Shown piece by piece: positions 46,533 through 56,691 of a DNA stretch of 64,000 bases. The notes below the pieces were generated by a model. That model did no database searches. It was given only the letters and a program-made list of their open reading frames with translations, and was not told the DNA's origin. The first letter of the stretch is position 1, and every line of letters starts with the position of its first letter. Made by a program: the position numbers and the translations under genes. This stretch comes from an uncultured Methylophilaceae bacterium (lineage in GTDB: Bacteria > Pseudomonadota > Gammaproteobacteria > Burkholderiales > Methylophilaceae), in the NCBI GenBank assembly GCA_903834185.1, contig CAILHX010000018.1, forward strand, positions 1 through 64,000, written 5' to 3'.

Positions 46533-47818
46533 ATGAGTGAAAAATTGTGGATAGAAGACCTGCTACAGTTCGCCATTGACGATCGTACAGACTGGATCTT
46601 CGTCAAGGATGCACGGCACTGTTATCTGCGGGTTAATTCTGAATTCGCAGCAATGCTTAATCTCAGACCACAAGACCTGATAGGCAAGCCCGATACTGAT
46701 TTTTGGCCTGACGACATGTGTTTGGGAAATGCTGAAAAAGGCTGGCGCGGCTTTCATCATGATGAAGACATTGCGCTATCCGGTGAAGCGGTATCCCACG
46801 AGCGCGATGCCATCATGTTGCCTGATGGCAGTGAGCACTTTTTTGACACTTTCTACACTCCCCTCAGAGACGAAAACGGAAAGGTTTATGCCGTTCTTGG
46901 GCGCTGGTGGAGAGTCACTAACCCAAAGGAGATCATCAATGCACTCAGGGAAAGTGAATTTCGCCTGCGCACGCTCATTGATGCCTCTCCCAATCTGATC
47001 GCTTTCGAAGATAGTGAAGGTCGATGGCTGAGCCTGAATCAGGCCGCAGTGATTACATTTGAGTTGGCCAATAAGGCATGGCAAGGTAAAACGGTTCGAG
47101 AAATTGCTGCATTGGTATCACCATCTCTACGGGAGACATTGTTGCGATGCATGGAAGCAAGCGAACAAGCCTGGCAAAGCGGGCCGACTTCCATTACAGA
47201 AGAATTCATGGATCAGCAGAATGAGACACGCAAGGTGATGCACATTTCCATGAAGCCGTTATTTGAGAAAGACGGTAAGCGTAAAGCTCTGGTTATGCTG
47301 GGCCGGGAAGTAACCACTTACTTAAACGTGCAGGCACGTTTAAGAGAAGAGCAGGCTTTACTGGCAGGCGCGTTACAAGGAGTGAATGTAGCCACTTTGT
47401 CATTGATGCCGATCACACCGTGCGCGTGTGGAACAGGGCGCTGGAGGAGCTTACTGGCGTAAAAGCGGCCGACATGGTCGGTACCAAGGAGGTATGGCGT
47501 GGGTTCTATACTTCTGCGCGTCCCTGTCTGGCAGACTTGGTCGTGAGTTACCGTCATGATGAGGTTCACAACTACTATAGTAGTTGCACCAATGCGATCT
47601 ATGCCGGGGATACTTTTCGTGCCGAAGGCTGGTTCAAGCTTAGGGGAAGACGTCGCTATCTCAATTTTGAGGTGACCCCCATCCTTGATGGCGCGGGTAA
47701 ACGCATTGCTGCCGTGCAAACCTTGCATGATATCACTGAGCAGATTGAAGATCAGTCACGTGAGCAAAGCCTGCTTGAGACCCAAGCCGACCTCAAGGCC
47801 AAAGTCAGCAAGCAGTAA
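46533..47818 (+). pseudogene. Triple-PAS sensor protein interrupted by a one-base frameshift
   Basis: Two overlapping frames (46533-47462 and the frame open to 47818) encode one protein if a single T is added at the TTT of 47396-47398; the frame then reads VATFVIDADHTVRVWNRALEELTGV. The joined product would be about 428 residues with three PAS domains (about 15-130, 140-270, 280-410) and a short coiled C-terminus. There is no kinase, GGDEF or EAL output domain, so even the intact form would be a stand-alone sensor. As read, the first part gives a 309-residue protein with two PAS domains and an altered tail. A sequencing error in the T run is the simplest alternative. Confidence 0.75.
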
Positions 47819-47844
47819 TTTCAAGCATTAATTTAAAGTGCAGC

Positions 47845-49893
47845 TTATACAGAGGCTGCAGCCACCATGCCGTTATGGCGTAATAATGCGTCGATCGAAG
47901 GTTCGCGGCCTCTAAAAGCAATGAAGGACTCGAGTGCTGGACGAGAGCCACCCTGCGCCAGAATTTCATCCCAGAAACGCTGACCGATGCTGGCATTGAG
48001 ACCACCATTTTCCTCAAACAGGCTGTATGCATCGGCCGATAACACTTCCGCCCATTTATAGCTGTAATAACCAGCTGCATAACCACCAGCAAAAACGTGG
48101 GTGAAGTTATTGGGGAAGCGGTTGTAGGCAGGAGGGCGTACCACAGCCACCTCATCTCTCACTTGCTCCAGTAGTTGTAATGGGGACTGGGAACCATTCG
48201 GATCGAAATGGCTATGTACCAGCATATCGAACAGCGAGAATTCCACTTGGCGTACCGCCTGCATCCCCGCCTGGAAATTCTTGGCGGCGATCATTTTTTC
48301 ATAGAGCGCGCGCGGTAACGGTGCTCCGCTGTCGACATTGTGCGTCATGTTTTGCAGAACATCCCATTCCCAGCAGAAATTTTCCATGAACTGGCTGGGT
48401 AGCTCCACTGCATCCCATTCCACTCCTCTGATCCCGGATACCCCATATTCTTCGACTTTGGTCAGCAGGTGATGCAGTCCGTGACCGAATTCATGGAACA
48501 AGGTGATGACTTCATCGTGTGTGAACAGGGCTGGCTTGTCGCCGACAGGGGCGGAAAAATTGCAGGTAAGAAATGCTACCGGCGTTTCAATTCCATGGGG
48601 TTTGCGGCGACGGGTAATGACATCATCCATCCATGCACCACCACGTTTTTTATCCCGGGCGTAAAGGTCAAGATAGAACTGGCCAACCAGTTGACCGTCC
48701 TTGTCGACAATCTCATAAAAGCTGGCATCAGCATGCCACAATGCGGCCTTTGCTTTACGTACCTCGACGCCATACAGACCATTGATGACACGGAATAAGC
48801 CCTGCAATACCGGGCCTTCGGGAAAGTATTGCTTCACTTCCTGATCGGAAAAAGCATAACGTTGTTCACGCAGCTTTTCGCTGACATAGGCCACGTCCCA
48901 GGCTTGTAACTGGTGAAGTCCCAGCTCGCGGGCGTGGCTTTCAAGATCGGCCATGTCATTTGCTGCAAAGGGTTTCGCACGCTGAGCCAGATTGCGCAGA
49001 AAATCCAGTACCTCTCTGGCATCTTTGGCCATCTTGGCGGCAAGTGAAAGCTCGGCATAATTTTCGTAGCTCAGCAGCTTTGCTTCTTCCATGCGTAATT
49101 TAAGAATCTGGGCGATAAGGCTGGTGTTATCCAATTCCGGCTTGCCGAATTCTGCTGCGCGTGTGGCATAGGCGAAATAAAGTTTTTCGCGCAGTGCACG
49201 GTTTTCCGCATACTGCATCACCGGCATATAGCAGGGGAGATGCAATGTCAGCTTCCAGCCCGATTTTTGTTCCTTTTTGGCAGCGGCCATGGCTGCTTCC
49301 AATACATCTGCAGGAATCCCCGAAAGCTCGCCTTCATCTTCCACAAATAAGGCAAATGCATCAGTGGAGTCCATTACGTTCTCTTCGAACTTCGCAGTCA
49401 AAGCAGATAGTTCTTCCTGTATCGCCTTAAAACGTGCTTTTTTGTCGGCTGGTAATTCGGCTCCCCCCAGGCGAAAATCGCGTAACTTGTTTTCCACGAT
49501 CTTCTGTTGCGCACCACTGAGCTTTGCAAAATCGGGTTGCGCCCGCAGTTGCTTGTAGCGCGCATATAACGCTTCATTCTGGCCGACATCCGCAAAAAAG
49601 GAAGTAAGCTGGCTGAGGTTGGCATTGTAGGCTTCACGTAATTCCGGCGTATTGACTACGGAATTCATGTGCGAAACCTGTGCCCATGCGCGACTCAAAC
49701 GCTCCTCTGCGTCGTCCATGGGACGTACGAAATTATCCCAGCTCGGCATCGTGGTATCCGCTTCCAGTTTTTTGATCAGCGTACGACTTTCGTCCAGCAG
49801 TTGTGAAATGGCTGGGGTAACGTGTTCCGGTTTGATCTGGTTAAACAGTGGTAAGCCGGCGAAGTGCAACAGAGGGTTTTGCATTACGTTCAT
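47845..49893 (-). CDS. prlC: Oligopeptidase A (M3 family metallopeptidase)
   Basis: 682 residues, standard length. Zinc site HEFGH in LFHEFGHGLHHLL, with the downstream Glu in SGIRGVEWDAVELPSQFMENF. It degrades oligopeptides, including cleaved signal peptides, in the cytoplasm. Start is ATG at 49893 (an ATG at 49884 is possible). It converges with the PAS gene. Confidence 0.96.
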   Translation of the reverse strand: MNVMQNPLLHFAGLPLFNQIKPEHVTPAISQLLDESRTLIKKLEADTTMPSWDNFVRPMDDAEERLSRAWAQVSHMNSVVNTPELREAYNANLSQLTSFFADVGQNEALYARYKQLRAQPDFAKLSGAQQKIVENKLRDFRLGGAELPADKKARFKAIQEELSALTAKFEENVMDSTDAFALFVEDEGELSGIPADVLEAAMAAAKKEQKSGWKLTLHLPCYMPVMQYAENRALREKLYFAYATRAAEFGKPELDNTSLIAQILKLRMEEAKLLSYENYAELSLAAKMAKDAREVLDFLRNLAQRAKPFAANDMADLESHARELGLHQLQAWDVAYVSEKLREQRYAFSDQEVKQYFPEGPVLQGLFRVINGLYGVEVRKAKAALWHADASFYEIVDKDGQLVGQFYLDLYARDKKRGGAWMDDVITRRRKPHGIETPVAFLTCNFSAPVGDKPALFTHDEVITLFHEFGHGLHHLLTKVEEYGVSGIRGVEWDAVELPSQFMENFCWEWDVLQNMTHNVDSGAPLPRALYEKMIAAKNFQAGMQAVRQVEFSLFDMLVHSHFDPNGSQSPLQLLEQVRDEVAVVRPPAYNRFPNNFTHVFAGGYAAGYYSYKWAEVLSADAYSLFEENGGLNASIGQRFWDEILAQGGSRPALESFIAFRGREPSIDALLRHNGMVAAASV

Positions 49894-50026
49894 TCCTTAA
49901 TCATCAAGCCTTAAGATTAGCGGCTTGAGGCAGTGAAAGCAATCAGGAAAAACTGCAAAATCGGGCAAATTATATGACTGTGACTTAGGCTAGAATGGGT
50001 TCTCGCAAGATCAGGAGCAGGAATTT

Positions 50027-50884
50027 TTGAAACAAATCTCGCAATATCTGGCGGATGCCCAGCAACAATTGCTGCAAGTGCTGGCGCTACCTGCATCAAC
50101 CGCCCGCATTGAAGCACAATTGCTGTTAAGGGCGGTGCTGCCGATGGCAACTCGTGCCTGGTTGATCGCGCACGGCAATGAGTATCTCGACGCTGAATAC
50201 CAGGCTGCATTCGAAGTATTGTTGAAGCGACGTCTGGAAGGTGAACCAATAGCCTATATTGTTGGGGTGCGCGATTTTTACGGTTTGCAATTCAAAGTGT
50301 CGCCTGCGGTGCTCATACCGCGTGCCGATACCGAGACTTTGGTAGAGGCGGCGTTGGCAAAAATTCCAATCGAGAAACCTTATAAGGTACTGGATATGGG
50401 TACCGGTAGCGGCGCGATCGCCATTAGTATTGCACTGCTCCGGCCACAAGCGCAGGTGATGGCCCTAGACACATCTTTGACTGCACTGCAGATAGCTGGG
50501 GAAAACAAGCAAAACCTTGCGGTCAAAAATCTGACTTTGCTGCAAAGTGATTGGTTTAGCGGGCTGAACGGGGAAAAATTTGATGTCATTGTCAGCAATC
50601 CACCCTATATCTCAGTCCAGGACATACATCTGACACAAGGTGATTTGCGTTTCGAACCACTGCAGGCATTAGCTTCCGGTAAAGATGGGTTGGACAGCAT
50701 ACGTCACATCATCACAGAAGCCCCGCAACATTTGAATGCGCAAGGCTGGCTGATGCTGGAACATGGCTATGATCAGTCCGCACAGGCGCAGCAATTGCTA
50801 TCAGCAGCAGGATTTGTCGAGGTCGTTTCGCTGCCAGACTTGGCGCGAATATTGCGGGTTACCGCAGGAAAAAGGCAGGGCTAG
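50027..50884 (+). CDS. prmC: Release factor glutamine methyltransferase
   Basis: 285 residues. The start is TTG at 50027, supported by AGGAG about 10 bases upstream. SAM loop DMGTGSGAIAISIAL and the catalytic NPPY motif (VSNPPYISV) are clear. It methylates the glutamine of the GGQ motif in RF1 (prfA at 18 kb) and RF2. In many genomes it sits next to prfA; here the two are 31 kb apart. Its stop overlaps the convergent hypothetical gene by 4 bases. Confidence 0.95.
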   Translation: MKQISQYLADAQQQLLQVLALPASTARIEAQLLLRAVLPMATRAWLIAHGNEYLDAEYQAAFEVLLKRRLEGEPIAYIVGVRDFYGLQFKVSPAVLIPRADTETLVEAALAKIPIEKPYKVLDMGTGSGAIAISIALLRPQAQVMALDTSLTALQIAGENKQNLAVKNLTLLQSDWFSGLNGEKFDVIVSNPPYISVQDIHLTQGDLRFEPLQALASGKDGLDSIRHIITEAPQHLNAQGWLMLEHGYDQSAQAQQLLSAAGFVEVVSLPDLARILRVTAGKRQG

Positions 50885-51441
50885 TGCAGGCGGCGTCGAC
50901 CAATGCTGGTCGGCATCTGTGTTGAAGGCAAGTCTTCCATGATGTCGTCATTACTGAGTTCGCCTTTGCGTTCGCGACGAAACAGGCTATTCACCAGCGC
51001 CAGCACTTCGTTTGTAGCTGACTCGTCAAAATGGCGCCTTAACAGCAGGCTGATTTCTTCGGCCATGCGGCGGCGCTGTGCATCGTAGATGGCAGCACTC
51101 GTAGGGCCCACAAAGATCAGTTGATTTTCGTCGCGTCCATCTTCGTGATAAACAATCACTTCCACTGTGCTTGCCTGTTCCAGCAGGCGACCCATGTTAT
51201 GCATGGCTTTTTCCAGTGCGGCAAAGAAATTGCCGCCCACTTCCATGGTGCAGCATATCTCCAAACTGAAATCACGTTGATGATAGACGATGCCTGGTTG
51301 GTTTTCTTCCAGACTTTCGATTTCGCCCATATTGTCTACGTCCAGATAATCGAACAAGGGGCGCAGGGCTACTTCAACCTGTTTGCGGCTGACACCTTCG
51401 CACAGTTCCAGATGGGCGTGCAGGTGAACTTCTAGGCGCAT
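50881..51441 (-). CDS. Conserved protein of unknown function
   Basis: 186 residues, soluble, no signal peptide. The N-terminus MRLEVHLHAHLELCEGVSRK is beta-like, the middle has DNMGEIESLEENQPGIVYHQRD and the C-terminal half is helical and basic (AQRRRMAEEISLLLRRHF). I do not recognise the family with confidence; it may belong to a betaproteobacterial DUF. It is divergent from metX and convergent with prmC. Confidence 0.75.
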   Translation of the reverse strand: MRLEVHLHAHLELCEGVSRKQVEVALRPLFDYLDVDNMGEIESLEENQPGIVYHQRDFSLEICCTMEVGGNFFAALEKAMHNMGRLLEQASTVEVIVYHEDGRDENQLIFVGPTSAAIYDAQRRRMAEEISLLLRRHFDESATNEVLALVNSLFRRERKGELSNDDIMEDLPSTQMPTSIGRRRLH

Positions 51442-51578
51442 GATGAAATCCTTAAGATTTGCAGTTACAGAGTGAATTATAGCTTATTCGACCCGGTTCG
51501 ACGAATACTCGGACCATGCTGCCGCAAAGCTAGGAGCCACTTGTTCAGTGGTATCGCTGACCATAGTATAATGATGGG

Positions 51579-52703
51579 ATGTCCGAATCTTCTTCCGTTG
51601 GCGTTGTTTCGCCGAAAACCGCACATTTCAGCGAACCCCTTACGCTGAAGTCTGGAGCAGTGTTGCCCGCGTTCGACCTGATATATGAAAACTACGGCAA
51701 GCTTAATGCGGACAGCTCCAACGCCATTCTGGTATGCCATGCCTTGTCTGGTACCCACCATTTGGCTGGAAAGTACAGAGAAGACGATAAATATCCGGGC
51801 TGGTGGGACAACATGATAGGCCCAGGCAAACCTCTGGATACCGACCGTTTTTTTATTATCGGCGTGAATAATCTCGGGGGCTGTCATGGCTCCACTGGTC
51901 CTATCAGTACCAATCCGGCTACAAATAAACCCTGGGGTTCCAGTTTCCCGGTAGTGACGGTGGAAGATTGGGTCGCTGCCCAAGCACGGCTTGCCAATCA
52001 TTTGGGTATCAATGCATTTGCGGCAGTGATGGGCGGCAGCCTTGGCGGGATGCAGGCATTACAATGGACTTTAAGCTATCCGGCACGTGTACGTCATGCC
52101 TTGGTGATCGCAGCAGCCCCCAATCTGACGGCACAGAACATCGCTTTCAATGAAGTAGCGCGCCAGGCAATTTTGACTGATCCCGAATTTTTCGGCGGCG
52201 ACTTTTATGAGCATGATGTAGTGCCCAGACGCGGGCTAAGACTGGCGAGAATGCTGGGACATATCACCTATCTTTCCGACGATGCAATGGGCGAGAAATT
52301 CGGGCGCAAACTCAAGCATGATGAAGTCGAGTACAGTTTTGACGTGGAGTTCGAGATGGAATCCTATCTGCGCTATCAGGGCGACAAATTTGCCGGCGAA
52401 TTCGATGCCAATACCTATTTGCGCATGACACGTGCGCTTGATTACTTCGACCCGGCATTGGCTTTCGACGGTGACCTGAGTGCTGCGTTAAAGGTCGCAC
52501 AAGCTGAATTTCTAATTGTGTCCTTTACCAGCGACTGGCGCTTTTCGCCTGCTAGATCGCGCGAGATCGTCAAGGCGTTGCTGGAAAATGAGCGTCGCGT
52601 CAGCTACGCCGAACTGACAGCGCAACACGGTCACGATGCTTTTCTCATGCCGGACGAGCATTATCACGCAGTGATACGCGCGTATCTGGAGCGAGTGGGA
52701 TGA
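51579..52703 (+). CDS. metX: Homoserine O-acyltransferase MetX
   Basis: 374 residues, alpha/beta-hydrolase fold. The nucleophile Ser is in [32 protein letters not shown] forms the oxyanion region, and the catalytic Asp/His are near FTSDWRFSP and MPDEHYHAV. It acylates homoserine in methionine synthesis; acetyl versus succinyl donor cannot be fixed by eye. A TATAAT lies only 7 bases before the ATG, so the promoter or a leaderless message is unclear. No SAM riboswitch is evident. It overlaps metW by 4 bases. Confidence 0.94.
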   Translation: MSESSSVGVVSPKTAHFSEPLTLKSGAVLPAFDLIYENYGKLNADSSNAILVCHALSGTHHLAGKYREDDKYPGWWDNMIGPGKPLDTDRFFIIGVNNLGGCHGSTGPISTNPATNKPWGSSFPVVTVEDWVAAQARLANHLGINAFAAVMGGSLGGMQALQWTLSYPARVRHALVIAAAPNLTAQNIAFNEVARQAILTDPEFFGGDFYEHDVVPRRGLRLARMLGHITYLSDDAMGEKFGRKLKHDEVEYSFDVEFEMESYLRYQGDKFAGEFDANTYLRMTRALDYFDPALAFDGDLSAALKVAQAEFLIVSFTSDWRFSPARSREIVKALLENERRVSYAELTAQHGHDAFLMPDEHYHAVIRAYLERVG

Positions 52704-53317
52704 GTGCGCCTAACTTCATTCAAACCGCGACAGAACGCCGCGATTTTGCTGCGATCGCACGCTGGATTGCACCCAAATCCAAAGTGCTGGATCTGGGTTG
52801 TGGTGATGGCGCTCTGCTCGGTTATTTGCGCGGGTCACTGGATATCATGGGTTACGGCATAGAGAAAGATGATGCCAATGTGTTGGCGTGCGTCAAAAAC
52901 GGCATCAACGTCATTCAGATGGATCTGGAAGCCGGCCTGTCCGGCTTCGAGGCGCAGTCGTTCGATGTGGTGATCCTGTCACAAACACTGCAAGCTGTGT
53001 ATCACACCGAACACATCGTGCAGGAGATGCTGCGGGTAGGCAAGGAAGTCATCGTCACTTTCCCCAATTTCGGTTACTGGAAACATCGGTTGGCTATCGT
53101 TATCGGCAACATGCCGGTTTCCAGGAACCTGCCTTACCAGTGGTACGATACCCCTAATGTTCACATGTGCACAATTCACGATTTTGATGATTTTTGTGCC
53201 GGCCACAGTATCCATATCCGCGAACGTCTGATCCTCACCGATGGTAAACCGGTGAACTTGCTGCCAAATCTATTGGGCAGTTTGGCCATGTATCGGTTTG
53301 CCAGTACCCTTGCCTAA
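52700..53317 (+). CDS. metW: Methionine biosynthesis protein MetW
   Basis: 205 residues, methyltransferase-like fold with [15 protein letters not shown] as SAM loop and [12 protein letters not shown] conserved in MetW. In betaproteobacteria MetW works with MetX, probably as a partner subunit, and the two genes are linked by an ATGA overlap. Its 3' end overlaps the possible hemD start. Confidence 0.94.
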   Translation: MSAPNFIQTATERRDFAAIARWIAPKSKVLDLGCGDGALLGYLRGSLDIMGYGIEKDDANVLACVKNGINVIQMDLEAGLSGFEAQSFDVVILSQTLQAVYHTEHIVQEMLRVGKEVIVTFPNFGYWKHRLAIVIGNMPVSRNLPYQWYDTPNVHMCTIHDFDDFCAGHSIHIRERLILTDGKPVNLLPNLLGSLAMYRFASTLA

Positions 53318-54113
53318 ACCACTCATCTCTAAATCTTTAACGGGCTGCGGCATCGTCATTACCCGCCCAAAGCAGCAAGCGCAGGCCTTGGCAGAGATGG
53401 TGCGTCAGGCAGGTGGCGAGCCGTTGTTATACCCTTTGCTGGAGATCGTCGGACTGGATGATTACACGACATTTGATCATGTCATGGCCGATCTTGATCA
53501 CTTTGACTGGGCGATTTTCATCAGCAGCAATGCAGTGCAGCATGGAATGACAAGACTGCTTTCCCTGCGTGTAATGCCTGAAAATATCAAGTGGGCTGCG
53601 ATCGGTCCCACGACTGCCCATGAACTGCAAAGCTTTGGCGTTGAACAAGTACTCACTCCTTCTGAGCGTTTCGATTCAGAAAATCTGCTGAAAATGCCGG
53701 AGATGAAGGCAGTAAAAGGTCAGCGTTTTGTGATTTTTCGCGGTGAGGGTGGCCGCGATGTGCTTGCCACTCAGCTTATTAAGCGCGGTGCAGAGGTGGT
53801 GTTCGCAGAGAGTTACCGGCGCATCACACCAGGGCTCGACATCACGCAACTACATCGCTTGTGGCAAAATGAACGTATGCATGCCATCGTTATCACGAGT
53901 AGTGAGGCGTTGCGATATTTGCTGGAATATGTGGAAGCGGATCCTTGGCTCATGGAAGTGCCACTTTTTGTAAATCATGCGCGTATCGCCGATAATGCTG
54001 TCAAACAAGGATTACAGGCAATCGTGACACAGGACTTGGGTGATGAAGGCATGTTACAGGCACTGATCGCATGGCGCAGGACTAGTGGAAATCTAGTGGA
54101 AAATGATGACTGA
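53298..54113 (+). CDS. hemD: Uroporphyrinogen-III synthase
   Basis: 271 residues from the TTG at 53298; a second TTG at 53310 would give a shorter N-terminus and less overlap with metW, and no ribosome binding site decides. GCGIVITRPKQQAQALAEMV, IFISSNAVQHGM, AIGPTTAHELQSFGV and VITSSEALRYLLE are family motifs. It closes the tetrapyrrole ring. hemC, the usual upstream partner, is absent; metW stands there instead. Confidence 0.9.
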   Translation: MPVPLPKPLISKSLTGCGIVITRPKQQAQALAEMVRQAGGEPLLYPLLEIVGLDDYTTFDHVMADLDHFDWAIFISSNAVQHGMTRLLSLRVMPENIKWAAIGPTTAHELQSFGVEQVLTPSERFDSENLLKMPEMKAVKGQRFVIFRGEGGRDVLATQLIKRGAEVVFAESYRRITPGLDITQLHRLWQNERMHAIVITSSEALRYLLEYVEADPWLMEVPLFVNHARIADNAVKQGLQAIVTQDLGDEGMLQALIAWRRTSGNLVENDD

Positions 54114-55131
54114 AGAAGCACAACCCTCGCAACCTCAAAACTTATTACGACTGCTATCGCCGGCACTTGTGATCGCAGTCATTGCCATCGCTCTGCTGGC
54201 ATGGCAATGGCTGGATACGCGCCAACGTTTGACGGCGCTGGAATTGTCATTGAGCCAGAAACTTAACAGTTTTGACATGCGCAATGTGGAAAATACGGTC
54301 ACTGCCAAACAAGCGGAAGAAAAAGTAGATCAGACAACAGCGCGGCTGGCTGTCATAGAGCAAAAGCTTGCAGAGTCGCAGGATCAACTGGAAGCTTTGC
54401 AGACATTATATGCCGAGTTTGCCAGCAATCGCGAAGAACGTACCATCTCGGAAGTGGAGCAGTTGTTGGTAATTGCCAGCGAACAATTGCAACTTGCCAA
54501 TAATCCCAAAACGGCCTTAATTGCCATGCAAACTGCCGATAACCGATTGCAACAGCTGGACAAGCCGCAGGCGATTCAGCTGCGCAAGCAGCTTGCCAAA
54601 GACATTACCCGCTTGCAGACCTTGCCGGCAGTAGATATGGTAGGTACCAGTTTGCGTCTGGAGGTAATGGCAACGGAGGTAGAGAAATTACCGCTGATGA
54701 GTGATCATCATCCGCGTGTAGATGACAAACCCATCGCGCCGGTTTACCAAGCCAGCCGTTGGCAGCAACTGGCTGGTGAAGTGTGGCTGGACATACGTCA
54801 GCTGATTCGCATCGAGCGCATCGATCACCCCGAACCGCCATTGTTGATGCCGGAACAAATTTTTTTCTTGCGCGAGAATCTACGGCTCCGTTTGCTGACC
54901 GCGCGCATCGCCTTGCTACAGCATGATGAAGCTACCTATCACTCCGATCTGAGCGCTGCAGAAGGCTGGATCAAACAGCATTTCGATACCTCTGACAGCA
55001 GGGTGCAAAATACCATCGACACTATGCACCAAATGGCGAACAGCAGTATCTCCATTCAGTTGCCTGACATTAGCGACAGCCTCAACGCTGCCAGCCGCTA
55101 TAAGCTGTTTCTGCAAAAAGGCAGTAAATGA
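54103..55131 (+). CDS. hemX: HemX-type inner-membrane protein
   Basis: 342 residues. A short cytoplasmic N-terminus, one transmembrane helix (about 22-42), then a coiled-coil (about 55-110) and a helical periplasmic domain with VEQLLVIASEQLQLANN and LRLLTARIALLQHDEATYHSDL. The family is often misnamed uroporphyrinogen methyltransferase; no methyltransferase motif is present. It lies between hemD and hemY and overlaps hemD by 11 bases. Confidence 0.9.
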   Translation: MMTEEAQPSQPQNLLRLLSPALVIAVIAIALLAWQWLDTRQRLTALELSLSQKLNSFDMRNVENTVTAKQAEEKVDQTTARLAVIEQKLAESQDQLEALQTLYAEFASNREERTISEVEQLLVIASEQLQLANNPKTALIAMQTADNRLQQLDKPQAIQLRKQLAKDITRLQTLPAVDMVGTSLRLEVMATEVEKLPLMSDHHPRVDDKPIAPVYQASRWQQLAGEVWLDIRQLIRIERIDHPEPPLLMPEQIFFLRENLRLRLLTARIALLQHDEATYHSDLSAAEGWIKQHFDTSDSRVQNTIDTMHQMANSSISIQLPDISDSLNAASRYKLFLQKGSK

Positions 55132-56312
55132 AGCTGCTGGTCTGGCTATTGTTGGTGGTCATTGCCGCCGCCCTGATTCCTTTGACGATAGGTGCAGGCA
55201 ACGGCTATTTGTTGCTGGTGCAGCCGCCGTATCGCATTGAGCTTTCCACTAGCATGTTTCTGTTGCTGGTAACGCTAACTTTTCTATTGGTATATGGTTT
55301 GTTGCGTCTGGTGTTCTACACCATGCATCTGCCGCAGAATGTGCAAGCTTTCAAGTTGCAGCGGCGCCAGAAACAAGCAAATGCAGCGCTGTTGGAGAGC
55401 ATTACGGCACTGGCCGAAGGACGTTTCGGACAGGCGGGAAAATCTGCTGAGAGTGCACTGGAATTCGGTGCTGATCCGCTTATTCCTACCTTGATCGCGG
55501 CCCGTTCAGCGCACAAGCTGAAGAACTTCGAGCGCCGGGATTTTTACTTTGCAGAATGTGAGCGTCTCGTCCCCGATAACGAAATGGCGCGCCTGTTATC
55601 TCAAGCCGAACTGCTGCTGGATCAACGTCATTTCAGTGAAGCTCTGGCCATAATACGTCAGCTGGAAAAGCGCGATGCCAAACATCTGCCGGTGTTGTTA
55701 CTGGAATTGAAAGTTCAGCGCCAGCTAAGTAACTGGGAGCAGGTACTGGAATTAATTGACCAACTTGAGAAACGCAACGGTATTGAACCCTTCATCGCCA
55801 CCCAATGGAAACGCCAGGCATATCTGGCACTGCTGGATAGAAATGCAGATGATGCTGCCAGTTTGACCAGGCAATGGCAAAAAACACCTGAAGATGATCG
55901 GCTGGATTCCTATTTGGCATTGGCCGCAGCCAGGCATTTTGTGCAAGCTGGAGAGCCGCTGCTGGCGGCAGAGATTGTGGAAATGAGCCTGACCAAACAG
56001 TGGAGCAGTGCCTTGGTGGAATTCTACGGTGAATGTGTGGATAAGGATGCTGCCAGACAGCTTGAACAGGCCGAATTCTGGCTTACTCAACATCATAACG
56101 ACGCGGGACTGTTGCTGTCTTTGGGCAAGCTTTGTATGCGCCAGGCATTATGGGGTAAGGCGCAAAGTTATCTTGAGGCGAGCATCAGCGTCAAGGCTGC
56201 CAGTGCCTCACATCTGGCTTTAGCGCAGATGATGGAACAATTGGGGAAAACAGCAGAAGCCAACCGGCATTACCGGTTGAGTTTGCAACACAAAATGACA
56301 GAAAACCCTTAA
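55128..56312 (+). CDS. hemY: HemY-type TPR protein of the heme gene cluster
   Basis: 394 residues. Two N-terminal transmembrane helices (about 1-20 and 42-64) with the HemY_N motif GNGYLLLVQPPYRIELS between them, then TPR-like helices to the C-terminus. It is not a protoporphyrinogen oxidase despite the shared symbol. It overlaps hemX by 4 bases. No terminator is seen after it. Confidence 0.92.
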   Translation: MKLLVWLLLVVIAAALIPLTIGAGNGYLLLVQPPYRIELSTSMFLLLVTLTFLLVYGLLRLVFYTMHLPQNVQAFKLQRRQKQANAALLESITALAEGRFGQAGKSAESALEFGADPLIPTLIAARSAHKLKNFERRDFYFAECERLVPDNEMARLLSQAELLLDQRHFSEALAIIRQLEKRDAKHLPVLLLELKVQRQLSNWEQVLELIDQLEKRNGIEPFIATQWKRQAYLALLDRNADDAASLTRQWQKTPEDDRLDSYLALAAARHFVQAGEPLLAAEIVEMSLTKQWSSALVEFYGECVDKDAARQLEQAEFWLTQHHNDAGLLLSLGKLCMRQALWGKAQSYLEASISVKAASASHLALAQMMEQLGKTAEANRHYRLSLQHKMTENP

Positions 56313-56349
56313 TCCGTTGAGCGCTTTAAACCCAATCAAACACGCCTAG

Positions 56350-56538
56350 TTACACGCAATCACATAAATCGTCTATACGATTGACCAGATTTTGTCGTTC
56401 GGCGGCTTGTTGTTCCTGCTGGTTATTCATTACAGATACCACTACAGAAATATCTGGGGATGAAGCTTTGGGGCTCAGCAGATCAAAAATGGCGTTCAGC
56501 GGAGATGGTCTGGATAAAACAGAAGCTTGTAATGTCAT
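56350..56538 (-). CDS. Possible small protein of 62 residues
   Basis: From the ATG at 56538 with AAGGAAAAGG 4-13 bases upstream, the frame gives 62 residues, soluble, ending VNRIDDLCDCV. A longer in-frame start at 56622 has no such site. The 380-base gap between hemY and the DUF4186 gene holds nothing else convincing. No homology is recognised; the ribosome binding site is the main support. Confidence 0.4.
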   Translation of the reverse strand: MTLQASVLSRPSPLNAIFDLLSPKASSPDISVVVSVMNNQQEQQAAERQNLVNRIDDLCDCV

Positions 56539-56691
56539 GAAACCTTTTCCTTTTGGGATATTTAATAAGTCGGGATTGTGTCCCGGTATCGCTTTGATGC
56601 AGTCTCCCGCAAAATGGTTCACGGAAAACGGTGCAATATTATTGAGTCAGCATGACAGCCTGATGACACAGCAAGCGCTAGAATATTAGTC

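Noticed and set aside
49904-49928. TCAAGCC-N11-GGCTTGA hairpin upstream of prlC
   Set aside because: Short stem with no U tract or known motif; not enough to call a terminator or regulator.
51442-51578. SAM or SAH riboswitch before metX
   Set aside because: Only a short CCACTTGTTCAGTGG hairpin is seen; no conserved SAM-riboswitch core can be drawn.
56381-56689. 102-codon plus-strand frame after hemY
   Set aside because: No ribosome binding site and an unconvincing composition; the minus-strand 62-residue frame is better supported.
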